Shown: positions 18,813 through 28,697, numbered from the stretch's first letter. The stretch is 51,498 bases of DNA from UBA5951 sp012269555 (GCA_038147755.1 JAYQTS010000016.1:1-51498); one strand, 5' to 3'. The notes: generated by a model from the sequence alone, not told the origin. A program made the numbers and translations.

Positions 18813-19601
18813 ATGGAACAACTTTCTAAAAATTTTCAAAGTAGAGATGCTCTCATTAAATATGTAAAAAGTCTGTCTAAATGGGCGGAAGGCAGCGAGT
18901 CATGTATAATTGGTGGTACAGAGCAGGCATATAAAACCTTGAGCAAAATTGACCCAGTAGGTTACGGAAAAACACGTAATTTTGGGAATGGAAAAATAAC
19001 AAAATTATCTCCATATATCCATCACGGTATAATCAGTTTAAACGAAGTGAGAAATTTTGCACTTAAATCAAACCCAAATATTAAACAAAACGAAAAATTT
19101 ATTCAGGAATTAGGATGGCGAGATTTTTGGCAGAGAATAGCTGCTCAACATCCAGATTGGATTTGGAGTGATGTAGAGGAATATAAAACTGGTTTTTCTT
19201 CCTCTGATTATTCAGAAAACCTTCCAGAGGATATATTAAACGCGCAAACAGACGTTGCCTGCATTAACTTTTTTATTAAAGAGCTACTAAATACTGGTTA
19301 CCTTCACAATCATGCACGAATGTATTTGGCTAGCTATGTTATCCATTTTAGAAGAATTAAATGGCAAACGGGTGCTTTTTGGTTCTTGCGGCATCTTCTA
19401 GATGGTGATGAGGCAAGCAATAATTTTTCATGGCAATGGGTCGCTAGCACTTTTAGCAATAAGCCTTATATATTCAATCTTGAAAACGTAGAAAAATATT
19501 TTTCTGGGTTGGTTGATACCTCGCCAGAAAACAATCAATCACTTGATGCAAGCTATGAGGAGCTCATTGAGCGGTTATTTCCAAATATGGATAAATACTA
19601 A
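18813..19601 (+). CDS. Stand-alone photolyase FAD-binding domain protein
   Basis: A 262-residue protein that is only the C-terminal flavin domain of a photolyase/cryptochrome. Visible motifs are TKLSPYIHHGIISLNEV, FIQELGWRDFWQRIAAQHPD, LNTGYLHNHARMYLASYVIHF, AFWFLRHLLDGDEASNNFSWQWVAST and FSNKPYIFNLENVEKYF. The N-terminal alpha/beta domain is missing but is encoded immediately downstream, beginning 1 bp after this stop. The pair is therefore a split photolyase with domain order reversed relative to the usual single chain. ATG start; the preceding GGATAGGATT has a weak ribosome-binding site. Confidence 0.85.
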   Translation: MEQLSKNFQSRDALIKYVKSLSKWAEGSESCIIGGTEQAYKTLSKIDPVGYGKTRNFGNGKITKLSPYIHHGIISLNEVRNFALKSNPNIKQNEKFIQELGWRDFWQRIAAQHPDWIWSDVEEYKTGFSSSDYSENLPEDILNAQTDVACINFFIKELLNTGYLHNHARMYLASYVIHFRRIKWQTGAFWFLRHLLDGDEASNNFSWQWVASTFSNKPYIFNLENVEKYFSGLVDTSPENNQSLDASYEELIERLFPNMDKY

Positions 19602-19602
19602 A

Positions 19603-19979
19603 ATGCAATTACTTTATATACATGATAAAGGATTGGGAGATAACCAGCCGATATTTTCTAGAATGACGCCTACTCAAAAGCTTTATTTATTTGGGATGAC
19701 GCCTATTTTAAAAAATCTCGTTAAAAGACTTGTTTTCATATATGAAACTCTAATTTCAATGCCGGTTGAAATTGTTCATGGAAAGACATTAGAGATCGTG
19801 AAGAATTCCAAAAGATACACCTTACACCTCTGACCTTGAGTTGAGACTATTAATAAGAGATGTCAGAGTTTGAGCAATTCGTATATCCTAAGGCATTTGT
19901 ATATCGATGATAAATTTCATTTCACCCTTTTTAAATATTGGAACAAGCAGAAAAACAGCTTTTCAGGTTAACCAAATAA
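19603..19979 (+). CDS. Photolyase N-terminal alpha/beta-domain protein (several frameshifts)
   Basis: ATG 1 bp after the FAD-domain gene. Pieces in different frames join as MQLLYIHDKGLGDNQPIFSR, NDAYSKALFIWDDAYFKKS and LKRLVFIYETLISMPVEIVH. They continue GKTLEIVKN, SDLELRLLIRDVRV and the end EQAEKQLFRLTK. The F-I-W-D-D, K-R-x-V-F-I-Y-E and M-P-V-E-I elements match the small alpha/beta proteins encoded beside stand-alone FAD domains, equivalent to the photolyase N-terminal domain. At least four single-base losses are needed to explain the breaks, for example an AA to AAA at 19662. The intact protein would be about 125 residues. Confidence 0.65.
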
Positions 19980-20004
19980 TAAAAAAAACGCATCAAAATA
20001 TGCG
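19980..20004 (-). terminator. Rho-independent terminator on minus strand
   Basis: Read on the minus strand: a 5-bp stem CGCAT/ATGCG with a 6-nt loop, followed immediately by eight T residues. It lies just downstream of the decayed oxygenase gene (stop 20037). The plus-strand reading has no T-tract after the stem, so it does not terminate the photolyase pair. Confidence 0.5.
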
Positions 20005-20036
20005 CTGAGATGACTACCTATTATCTGGTGCTCTTT

Positions 20037-21090
20037 TTAAAACCGAAGCTTACTTTCAAACTCACCTCTGTCTACATAACAGCCATGAAGATGTCTGTAT
20101 CTCTCTGGATTGAATGCCTCTTCCATGTAAATTCGCGATTATCAAAAACCACCATTTCACCGGCATCCAATTTAAGACTAACAAGATAGTCATTACTTCT
20201 AGTCATTTTCAAATTGACAATATGCCCGATAATAAGATTTCATGATTTTTGGCTCTATATCTAAAGTCTGCGATATGAGCGTTAAAACAAATTTCATTTA
20301 TCTCGCCGTCTTGTTAGCGTGATTGCTTTCTACTCAATATCTGTATTTTCATCATGAAATCTAAACGGTATTGATACTGAAGGATAAAATGTCAAATGCC
20401 TCGTATCATTTGAGTAAATCCATTGATATTGCTAATCCATCGGCAAATGTAGATCCCCGCCATCTGCTTCATTAGCAATACAATGCAACTAAACAGGTGG
20501 AAGTTCTTGATTGGGGAGAGTCCGTATGTGGTGGTAATGCGACTGTATAAGCTAAATTATTAGGGTTTGGCGATTGAACTGGCTAGTGCCAAATTGGTTT
20601 CTCTCAAACCCAATTCGACTACATCCATTCAACATCGACTATTATCTAAACTGTCAGCGATAAACCGTAAATTTGTGTTTTTCTAACCATGTTGCCAAGC
20701 CATCATCTTCCAATGATCTTAGCCTTAGCATTTGGTATATCTCCAAAATTCTCAAACAATTTCTCTTAACTTTTGCGAGTCAGATGCTCTCTTACCTGGC
20801 TGATGATTGAACAACCATTCAAGATTATAATTAGTTTCAGGAAGATTATCACCCCAAATTAGGTTAAAACATTATCTTTGGTAAAGCTTTTGTAACGTAA
20901 TATCTGTGATTTGCGAGATCATCATTCGCTCATTTGTATCTGTGAAAGCCTGCAGGATCGTTTTCCCGAAGCCATAAACGGATAAGGCTATTAGAGCCAT
21001 CTGACCATTTAAGATGAATCATACCGAGGTTATCGTCTATAATTAGATTATTAAGTCCCTTTACAATTTTGTATTAAGAAAATTATTATT
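20037..21090 (-). pseudogene. Decayed gamma-butyrobetaine dioxygenase-like (TauD/BBOX) gene
   Basis: No frame stays open, but translated pieces line up in order with a BBOX/TauD-family Fe/2-oxoglutarate oxygenase. They are DNLGMIHLKWSDGSNS, LIRLWLRENDPAG, NLIWGDNLPETNYNLEWLFN, SLEDDGLATWLEKH, LHCIANEADGGD, VSIPFRFHDENTDI, SNDYLVSLKLDAGEMVVFDN and IYMEEAFNPERYRHLHGCYV, ending DRGEFESKLRF. The D-A-G-E-M-V-V-F-D-N and R-H-L-H-G-C-Y-V-D-R segments are highly specific. More than ten breaks are needed across 1 kb, far more than in neighbours, so true decay is more credible here than in other split genes. The start near 21090 is approximate. Confidence 0.7.
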
Positions 21091-21241
21091 TTTACCTCTG
21101 TAAGCCACAAATCATGGACGTTTAGATGGCAACATAGATGCCTCATAAATGATTTTATAAAATATCAGTTTCAGATTAGAATCTTTACTTAGCAAATATG
21201 CTAAACAATTATTTACTCAATTAAAACTTTTTGAATATTAT

Positions 21242-21288
21242 CCCTAAGAAAATAAGACAATAATAAGAATTCTTATTTAAAATTAGGG
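21242..21288 (-). promoter_or_regulatory. Inverted repeat at the end of the urease operon
   Basis: CCCTAA (21242-21247) pairs with TTAGGG (21283-21288), which spans the ureG stop. Inside is a perfect 16-bp palindrome AATAAGAATTCTTATT (21262-21277). No U-tract follows on the minus strand, so this is a possible 3' stabilising or weak terminating structure rather than a clear terminator. Confidence 0.3.
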
Positions 21289-21906
21289 TAATCCTCCTTC
21301 TAATTTCAAAAAATCAACAAGTTCAGATATCCCTATCCCTTTTCTCATTGAACCAAAAATAAACGGAAGTTGGCCTCTATTTTGCCTTGTGTCTCTGCGC
21401 ATTTGATCAAGATCAACATTTACATACTCTGCAAGCTCAATTTTATTCACAACTAACATGTCTGATTTCATTAGTGCGGGACCCTTTTTTCGGGGAATAT
21501 CTGCACCCATACAAACATCAATCACATAAATGGTAAGGTCAACAAGCTCTGGACTAAATGTCGCTGCTAGATTATCCCCTCCAGACTCTAATAATATCAT
21601 TTCTAAATCTGGAAAACGGCCCTTCAACTCATCCATCGCGGCTAGATTAACAGACGCATCCTCTCGAATAGCCGTATGAGGACAACCACCTGTTTCAACA
21701 CCACAAATTCTATCAGATGATAGTACCTGTGAACGAACAAGATAATCAGCATCTTCTTTAGTATAAATGTCATTGGTAATGACGGCCATAGAGACATCTG
21801 ATGCAAGTCTTTTGCACAATGCTTCCGTCATACTTGTCTTACCAGCACCAACTGGGCCTCCTATGCCAACCCGCAATGGACCATATTTCAATTTATCCCC
21901 TATCAT
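21283..21906 (-). CDS. ureG: Urease accessory GTPase UreG
   Basis: A 207-residue intact SIMIBI GTPase. P-loop GIGGPVGAGKTSMTEAL (residues 14-30), AVITNDIYTKEDADYL, the nickel-binding CPH motif in GVETGGCPHTAIREDAS, ESGGDNLAATFSPELVDL and the guanine-specificity region VVNKIELA. It couples GTP hydrolysis to nickel delivery into UreC with UreE/F/D. It is the last gene of the operon; its ATG overlaps the ureF stop by 4 bp. Confidence 0.97.
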   Translation of the reverse strand: MIGDKLKYGPLRVGIGGPVGAGKTSMTEALCKRLASDVSMAVITNDIYTKEDADYLVRSQVLSSDRICGVETGGCPHTAIREDASVNLAAMDELKGRFPDLEMILLESGGDNLAATFSPELVDLTIYVIDVCMGADIPRKKGPALMKSDMLVVNKIELAEYVNVDLDQMRRDTRQNRGQLPFIFGSMRKGIGISELVDFLKLEGGLP

Positions 21907-22534
21907 GTTCTATATATCCTTGGATTTGCTTTTTCGTGCTTCATTGACATCACCTCTGACATAAATGTTGCACTCCCTAACCGCTCAAGATCTGCTTTAA
22001 TCAAGTCATTTTTCATCTGCTCAATTACTGCGCAAAGACTTACCAAACAATCCTGACCTGCCTGTTGTCCAATAGGAATTATTCGTACCCCAACAGAAAT
22101 CAAGTTTGCTGCAAATGCCTGAAGATAACTTTGCATCGTCAGTTGCAGGTCTAGCTTATATTCTCTTGCGGCCAGCCCAACCGCAACTGGATAAGCAAGA
22201 CCATGTTCTAACTTCATCTTATAGCTTGAATTAACGCTTCGTGTAAAAGCAGCGCCTAACTCAATTGTTTCTTTATATCTCTCTTTGCTTGAACAAAAAG
22301 AAAGACATAGATCATTGGCGCCTTCACTTTTTTCAATGGCAGCTTTTAAAAACAAACTATCATTCCAGCCTGACCCATCAGTCAGTAAATAACTAATCCA
22401 CCTTGTTAAACTCGCTTTTCTGATACCAAACCTTCCTGAATAGCAGTTTCCAGTCCATGAGAATAGCTAAACGCGCCAATGGGAAATGCTGGTGAAAACC
22501 AAGCCTGAAGAACCATCATATCACGATATAGCAT
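21903..22534 (-). CDS. ureF: Urease accessory protein UreF (one frameshift)
   Basis: Begins MLYRDMMVLQAWFSPAFPIG and continues AFSYSHGLETAIQEGLVSEK, the diagnostic UreF N-terminus. The frame breaks at the A3 run 22408-22410 (TTT on the coding strand). One added T restores RVLTRWISYLLTDGSGWNDS, joining the 150-residue remainder that contains EHGLAYPVAVGLAAREYKLD and RIIPIGQQAGQDCLVSL. UreF is the scaffold that binds UreD and gates UreG GTPase activity. Total length is about 210 residues, slightly short for the family. It lies 17 bp downstream of ureE. Confidence 0.93.
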
Positions 22535-22551
22535 GTTTCAAGGCCTATCTA

Positions 22552-23040
22552 TCAGTGATGATGATTAGACTGTGTGAGTGAGGTTTCTAATGAATTATGG
22601 TCATGACTATGTGTTCTCCCGTGACCATAGGCACCCCCTTCAGGTGTAAATGCAGCTTCTAATTTTTCGATGTTTGCACCCAATAATAGCAACATATCTT
22701 CAAGTACATGGTCTTGCTGGATAAGCAAATGATCGGTTTGTATTTGGCATGGTGTATGCCTATTCCCAATATGCCAAGCAACACGAGCAAGATTAGAAGA
22801 CGTTATTTTCATAATTGGCTCAGGCTTGGGATGTATTGCAATAATGCGTCCATCGTCTAGAACAAATCCATCTGTTGCGGATACTGATTGCACTTCTGGG
22901 AGTTCTACTAAGAAAGCTTCTCCCTTATCTGATATTAATCTTTTACGTCTTAAGAACCTGCCTTCATAATCAAGAGTAATTGTATCAGTTGCACTTGCTT
23001 TTTCAATATTACGTAGGATTTTTTGTGAAATATGCATCAT
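22552..23040 (-). CDS. ureE: Urease accessory nickel chaperone UreE
   Basis: A 162-residue intact protein. The N-terminal peptide-binding domain includes TITLDYEGRFLRRKRLISD and GEAFLVELPEVQSVSATDGF. The metal-binding domain has ARVAWHIGNRHTPCQIQTDH (conserved His) and VLEDMLLLLGANIEKLEAAF, then GAYGHGRTHSHDHNS. The His-rich tail ends NHHH and fits nickel storage and delivery. It sits between ureC and ureF in the usual order. Confidence 0.95.
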   Translation of the reverse strand: MMHISQKILRNIEKASATDTITLDYEGRFLRRKRLISDKGEAFLVELPEVQSVSATDGFVLDDGRIIAIHPKPEPIMKITSSNLARVAWHIGNRHTPCQIQTDHLLIQQDHVLEDMLLLLGANIEKLEAAFTPEGGAYGHGRTHSHDHNSLETSLTQSNHHH

Positions 23041-23060
23041 AACATTCCTCTTTGAACTAA

Positions 23061-24768
23061 CTAAAATAAAAAGTAGCGCTGCGCCATCGGCAATTCTTGC
23101 GCGGGCTCACACGTCAGAAGTTCCCCATCAGCTCGAACTTCATAAGTTTCTGGATGCACTTCTATTTCTGGGAGGTGATTATTCAGCACCATATCTTCCT
23201 TTGAGATAGACCTTGTGTTTTCTACAGCTTTAGTTTGCTTTGCTAGTCCCAACTCAAGGCCAATATTTTTTTCCTGAGCTGTTTTACTTACAAAACAAAC
23301 AGCCGATTGTTCAACAGAACGACCATATGATGCAAACATTGGCCGCGTGTAAACAGGTTGTGGAGTTGGGATAGACGCATTTGGATCTCCCATTTGTGCT
23401 ACAGCAATACTTCCACCAAGAAGAACCATTTCAGGTTTAACACCAAAAAAGGCTGGATCCCAAATAACTAGATCTGCACGCTTGCCAACAACTACACTAC
23501 CTATATGTTCTGATATGCCATGACATATAGCAGGATTAATTGTATATTTGGCGATATATCTTTTTACTCTTAGATTATCATTTTCTCCAACCTCCTTTGA
23601 GAGACGTCCGCGCTGCACTTTCATTTTGTGAGCTGTCTGCCAAGTACGCGTTATAACTTCACCAACCCTTCCCATAGCCTGACTATCAGAAGCAATAATT
23701 GAAAATGCGCCCATATCATGCAAAATATCTTCTGCAGCAATTGTTTCTTTTCGAATACGACTCTCTGCAAATGCAACATCTTCGGGAATAGACCTATCAA
23801 GATGATGACAAACCATTAGCATATCAAGATGTTCTTCAAGTGTATTCACTGTATAAGGTCGAGTGGGATTTGTTGAAGATGGAATAACATGTTTCTCACC
23901 ACAAATCTTGATAATATCAGGTGCATGTCCACCGCCAGCACCCTCTGTATGAAAGGCATGGATAGTACGGCCTTTCATCGCTGAAACTGTATTCTCAACA
24001 AACCCACTCTCATTAAGAGTATCTGTATGGATCATTACCTGAACATCCATCGCATCTGCTACGCTGAGACAATTATCAATCGCAGCCGGTGTTGTCCCCC
24101 AATCCTCATGAAGTTTAAGTGCACATGCTCCTGCGTTTATTTGTTCTTCAAGTGGAACTGGCAACGAAGCATTTCCTTTTCCTGCAAATGCCAAATTCAT
24201 AGCAAAACTATCCGCTGACTGAAGCATTCTTGAAATATGCCATGCGCCAGGGGTACACGTAGTTGCAAGAGTTCCATGTGCGGGTCCAGTGCCTCCCGAG
24301 CATAGTAGTCAATCCAGAATGCAAAGCATCATCAATCTGTTGAGGACAAATAAAATGAATATGGCTGTCAAAACCACCAGCGGTTACTATGTGACCCTCA
24401 CCCGCTATCGCTTCTGTTGATGGGCCAATAATAATGTCCACGGCTTCCTGAGTATCAGGATTTCCTGCTTTTCCAATAGCATGAATTAATCCATCTTTTA
24501 AACCGATATCCGCTTTATAAATACCAGTAATGTCTACAATTAGTGCATTGGTGATAACTGTATCTACAGCGCCATCTTCTCGCGACACCTGTGATTGTCC
24601 CATCCCATCACGTATAACTTTACCCCCACCAAATTTTACTTCATCACCATATTTGGTAAGGTCTTTTTCAACTTCGATAAATAATTCGGTATCAGCCAGA
24701 CGAACTTTATCACCCGTTGTAGGTCCATACATATCTGCATAAATTTTTCGTGAAAGAGAGACTGGCAT
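23061..24768 (-). CDS. ureC: Urease alpha (catalytic) subunit UreC (one frameshift)
   Basis: About 570 residues. All active-site elements are visible: FDSHIHFICPQQ (two Ni-binding His), GACALKLHEDWGTTP (carbamylated Lys and a His), VMIHTDTLNESGF, HAFHTEGAGGGHAPDI, MVCHHLD (catalytic His) and ASDSQAMGR (Ni-binding Asp). The frame breaks at a three-base G run (CCC at 24295-24297 on the plus strand). Adding two Gs restores the invariant GGGTGPAHGT. Since every catalytic residue is intact, the enzyme is presumably functional. It hydrolyses urea to ammonia and carbamate. Its ATG overlaps the ureB stop by one base. Confidence 0.95.
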
Positions 24769-25073
24769 TATAATGCTCCCATAACTTTTTGATTAAATCC
24801 AAAAATAGCCTTATTTCCAGAAAACGGAATAAGCTGCACTTCTCGCTCTTGTCCTGGCTCAAATCTCACCGCTGTGCCAGCTGCGATATCAAGTCGCATT
24901 CCTCTGCATTTTTGCCTATCAAAAACGAGAGCTGAATTAGTTTCAAAAAAATGATAATGGCTGCCTACTTGGATGGGCCTATCGCCAGAGTTTGCAACCA
25001 CAATCCTAACAGATTTTCTGTCTGAATTTAGTATTATATCTTCGTCTGATGTTATCACTTCACCTGGAATCAT
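24768..25073 (-). CDS. ureB: Urease beta subunit UreB
   Basis: A 101-residue intact beta subunit: MIPGEVITSDEDIILN, VANSGDRPIQVGSHYHFFET, DRQKCRGMRLDIAAGTAVRF and EREVQLIPFSGNKAIFGFNQ are all canonical. It assembles with UreA and UreC into the (alpha beta gamma)3 apoenzyme. It lies 12 bp after the ureA stop and overlaps ureC by one base. Confidence 0.96.
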   Translation of the reverse strand: MIPGEVITSDEDIILNSDRKSVRIVVANSGDRPIQVGSHYHFFETNSALVFDRQKCRGMRLDIAAGTAVRFEPGQEREVQLIPFSGNKAIFGFNQKVMGAL

Positions 25074-25085
25074 AGATATCTCCCC

Positions 25086-25385
25086 CTATCGAATTGGATG
25101 ATGGACAGTTACCAGCTTAGTTCCGTCTGGAAATGTAGCCTCGACTTGAACATCATGTATCATCTCTGCAATTCCATCCATACAGTCGTCACGCGTTACA
25201 ACTTCTGCACCAGCTGCCATAAGGTCTGCTACGCTTCGGCCGTCACGTGCCCTCCACCACAAAGTCTGTAATCAGTGCCACAGCCTCTGGATAATTCAGC
25301 TTAACACCTCTTTGTTTTCGATTGCGAGCCACCATTGCTGCTACAGAGACAAGCAACTTGTCTTTTCTCTTGGATTGAGTCTCAC
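25086..25385 (-). CDS. ureA: Urease gamma subunit UreA (two frameshifts)
   Basis: No single open frame covers it, but three pieces join as (M)RLNPREKDKLLVSVAAMVAR, RKQRGVKLNYPEAVALITDF, ARDGRSVADLMAAGAEVVTR, DDCMDGIAEMIHDVQVEATF and PDGTKLVTVHHPIR. This is a textbook 100-residue UreA. The breaks are at T4 25363-25366 and C3 25250-25252 on the plus strand; one added base repairs each. The start is GTG at 25385, supported by GGGAGGA a few bases upstream. It lies 12 bp downstream of ureD. Confidence 0.9.
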
Positions 25386-25397
25386 ATTGTCCTCCCT

Positions 25398-26207
25398 TTA
25401 CTTATTGCTGCTACACCCGAGGCACGGCTGCTTTCGAAGCGCTATTAGCATTTGATTTAGTTCAGCTCTTCCAGATGCACTATTCAAGCTTAAAAGCCTT
25501 ATAATCATCTTTTTATTAAAACTACAGGCACAAGTTGAATTCATTGATGCTAAGTTTTTCTCGACAATCGGTTTGAGCTTTTCGGTATTTGGCCCAGCGC
25601 AAATAATTGTTGATATTATTCTAGCCCCATTTGCACTAGCATTTGAATGTAGAAGCTTTTCTACATCCCCAATCATTCTGATTGACTCTGAGTGGAAAAG
25701 CTTACCATCAATATACAAACGCCACTGGTCAGTAAAATGACATTGTTGAATATTTTCGCCCATTGCTTCTCGGCCAAGAACAAGCGTCTCTGCTAACAAG
25801 CAATGACTATCAGATGACATATTTAGCGTTATTTTTCGATCTACTGCTGCACCTTCAAAGATGATCGTTTCTTGAGGCAACCAATGAAAATTGGTTTGGT
25901 TATCAATTTTTAAATCAATTGATATCAATGCTGGGTGCATATTACTTTGGTAGAATCTTTCAGCAGTCTGACTGGTTACAGCAAGATTACAATCAGATGC
26001 TTTAATCTTTACATCTATCATATCTCCCCCTGTAACTCCCCCAGCTGTATTAAGCATTACTGCCTCTTTCATTTCTCCATATGTTTTTGGTAAAAGTAAT
26101 TTGCTACAGCCAGATTGATAAAGCTTTTCAATTCTAGACCCATTCATATTAAAGGAAATTTGGCCTTTTGCTCGTTGAATACAATCTTGTGGTGTTATAC
26201 CTTCCAT
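25398..26207 (-). CDS. ureD: Urease accessory protein UreD (UreH)
   Basis: A 269-residue intact protein with family hallmarks MLNTAGGVTGGDMIDVKIKA, VTSQTAERFYQS, NFHWLPQETIIFEGAAVDRK, LLAETLVLGREAMGE and SIRMIGDVEK. UreD binds apo-urease and, with UreF and UreG, delivers nickel. It is the first gene of the operon. The 247-bp spacer to the divergent puuE gene should contain the promoters of both; it is very AT-rich and no convincing operator is seen. Confidence 0.94.
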   Translation of the reverse strand: MEGITPQDCIQRAKGQISFNMNGSRIEKLYQSGCSKLLLPKTYGEMKEAVMLNTAGGVTGGDMIDVKIKASDCNLAVTSQTAERFYQSNMHPALISIDLKIDNQTNFHWLPQETIIFEGAAVDRKITLNMSSDSHCLLAETLVLGREAMGENIQQCHFTDQWRLYIDGKLFHSESIRMIGDVEKLLHSNASANGARIISTIICAGPNTEKLKPIVEKNLASMNSTCACSFNKKMIIRLLSLNSASGRAELNQMLIALRKQPCLGCSSNK

Positions 26208-26454
26208 CTCAAGTCAGCCAATATATAATCATAAATTTTCTCTAAATAGCCGTATAATAATGTAATATCATTGCATTATCACAGTAAAAGGTATTTTTTT
26301 ACATTACTATGCAAACTTTTGCACTACTGAGCATTAGCTAATGTTTTAGAATGGCTAATCTAAGAAGCTGTTAAATGAGAAGAAAAGAAAAAAAATTTCA
26401 ATAGTAAAAATTTATTAGGCTGCCAAAGTTAAGAATAAAAATGAAAGAAAATAA

Positions 26455-27827
26455 ATGAACCCAAAAAGATATCCTCGTGACTTAAGTGGAATTTTTACAA
26501 CCAAAACAAATTAAATGGCCAAATGATGCAAAAATTGCTGTTCAATTTGTTTTAAATTATGAAGAAGGGGCGAGAATTGTTTGTTATGGCGATACTCAAT
26601 CAGAAGGATTTCTATCTGAAATTATCAATGCTGTACCATGGCCAAATCAGCGCCATTGGAATATGGAGAGTATTTATGAATATGGCGCAAGAAGCGGTTT
26701 TGGAGAATTTTCGATCTATTTACCGAATACGATATTCCCATTACCGTATATGGAATAGCTACAGCGTTAGCCAGAAGCCCTGAACAAGTATATGCTATGC
26801 AATCAGCAAATTGGGAAATTGCAAGCCATGGCTATAAATGGATTGAGCATAAAGACCTCACCCAGCATGAAGAAGAAGAACAAATTAAAAGCAATTGACC
26901 TTCATACTGCCGTAACGGGTAATCCTCCAAAAGGATGGTATACTGGAAGAGCGTCCATAAATTCTGCTGACCTTGTTTGCAAACAAGGGATTTTAGATTA
27001 TGTATCAGATTCATATGCAGATGACTTACCATATTGGCATCTTTATCGTGACAAGCCTCATCTAATCATACCTTATACTTTGGACGCAAACGACATGCGA
27101 TTTGCCAATGCAAGGATTTAATTCTGCGATCCAATTTTATACCTACTTAAAAGATAGCTTTGACTCTCTATATCGTGAAGGTGAAAAGGGGAAACCTAAA
27201 ATGCTATCTATCGGATTACATTGCAGATTAATTGGAAGGCCTGGTAGGATAGAGTCTCTCAATAAATTTTTATCTTATATAAAAGGCTTCAAAAATGTTT
27301 GGTGTCCCCGTAGGATAGATATTTCAGATTATTGGCATTCACAATATCCATTTGACATAGGTTCATGGAAAGCAAGAGCTACAGCCCTTTCAAAACAAGC
27401 CTTCATCTCAAAATTCTCAGATATATTTGAAAATGGAAGTTGGATTATTGAAGAGGCCTTCAAATTAGAGCTTGGTCCATCTCACAATACTTCAATTGGA
27501 CTTCATAACGCATTCTGCAGAATATTCAGAACTGCTAGTCTAGAAAAGAAAAAAGAACTATTACAGTTGCAGTCTGGAATGTTCGAAAACTATTCGCAGT
27601 TAAGATTGTATATCGCTAAAAAGGATGAAGATATAGCCAAGGCATTTGGGCTAAAATACGCGAAAAAATTTGGTTTTAAATATACTTTATCCAACACGGA
27701 TGCTAATAATTGTGATGTGCTTGAAAACTTAAAAGAACGCTTGCAAAACGATTATACAACCGAATTTACAAATTGTTGTCTTCAGATAGAAAAAATAGCT
27801 CTTGAAAAGCTATCTGAAATTATTTGA
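26455..27827 (+). CDS. puuE: Allantoinase PuuE fused to a URAD-like domain (several frameshifts)
   Basis: The N-terminal region is a polysaccharide-deacetylase-family allantoinase: MNPKRYPRDLSG, KIAVQFVLNYEEG, PWPNQRHWNMESIYEYGARS, EIASHGYKWIEH, HTAVTGNPPKGWYTGR, SDSYADDLPYW and HLIIPYTLDANDMRF, then GLHCRLIGRPGR and VWCPRRIDI. The last ORF (27102-27827) continues without interruption into a domain resembling OHCU decarboxylase: SKQAFISKFSDIFENGSWII, GLHNAFCRIFRTASLEKKKE, IEKIALEKLSEII. That tail lacks the HPDL and S-x-x-E-Q catalytic motifs and is about 15 residues short. Breaks near 26480, 26700 (T4), 26893 and 27115 lie in the allantoinase part. It hydrolyses allantoin to allantoate. Confidence 0.85.
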
Positions 27828-27861
27828 ATATAAACAGTGAAACAAGCGATAAAGGATTAAT

Positions 27862-28697
27862 GTGACAACTGTTCAATCAAAATATACCTATGCATTGCCA
27901 GAAGCCGGGCTACCATCGCAAACTGAGCGTTTCGCTGACCGAGCCATTTTCACTAATGCCTATGCTTTCATTCCAAGGACTGTGATGACAGATATTGTAA
28001 CCAGCTTTTTACCGTTTTGGGAAAAAACAAGGCTCTGGGTAATAGCTAGACCACTAACTGGTTTTTCCGAGAGTTTTTCTCATTACATCATGGAAGTGTC
28101 TTCAAAAGGAGGTTCAGACAGACCAGATGACAATATCAGTTCTGAGCATGTTTTATTCATTGTAGACGGTTCCCTTGAGTTAGAATATAATGGTTCGGCT
28201 CATTCGCTTCAGTCTGGTAGTTATGCTTACTTGCCAGCAGGTTTATCTTGGCAATTACATAATAAAACAAACCAAAAAGCTGTGTTTCATTGGATCAGAA
28301 AACGATATGTTGAAATTGACGGTATAGACCGCCCAACCCCATTCATTACATCTGATGAGGCTATTACACCTGTATCTATGCCCGATACTGATGGAGTATG
28401 GCAAACTAGTATGTTCGTTGATCCCGCTGACATTCGTCATGATATGCATGTAAATATTGTGACTTTTCAACCTGGGGCCTTATACCCTTTGCTGAAACAC
28501 ACGTTATGGAACATGGTCTTTATGTGCTCCAGGGCAAAGGTGCTTATTATTTAAATGGAGATTGGCGTGAGGTAGAGGAGGGTGATTATATGTGGCTTCG
28601 AGCTTTTTGTCCTCAAGCATGTTATGCTGCAGGCACCAAGCCTTTCCGATATTTATTATATAAAGATGTAAATCGACATATGCCTCTTCACTTATAA
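27862..28697 (+). CDS. allE: (S)-ureidoglycine aminohydrolase (one frameshift)
   Basis: A bicupin of about 278 residues. The N-terminal RAIFTNAYAFIPRTVMTDIV and SSEHVLFIVDGSLELEY belong to cupin 1. MHVNIVTFQPGALYPFAETH, VMEHGLYVLQGKGAYYLNGD and WREVEEGDYMWLRAFCPQ form cupin 2, with the Mn-binding H/E/H set. The GTG start at 27862 is supported by AAAGGA six bases upstream. A break near 28489 (TT before GCTGAAACACA) is fixed by one T. It converts ureidoglycine to (S)-ureidoglycolate plus ammonia. It is also called uglY. It lies 34 bp after puuE in the same operon. Confidence 0.9.

Noticed and set aside
19663..19705. Repeated 10-mer ATGACGCCTA, 33 bp apart
   Set aside because: It encodes N-D-A-Y and D-D-A-Y in the photolyase alpha/beta domain; two copies inside a coding region are not a repeat element.
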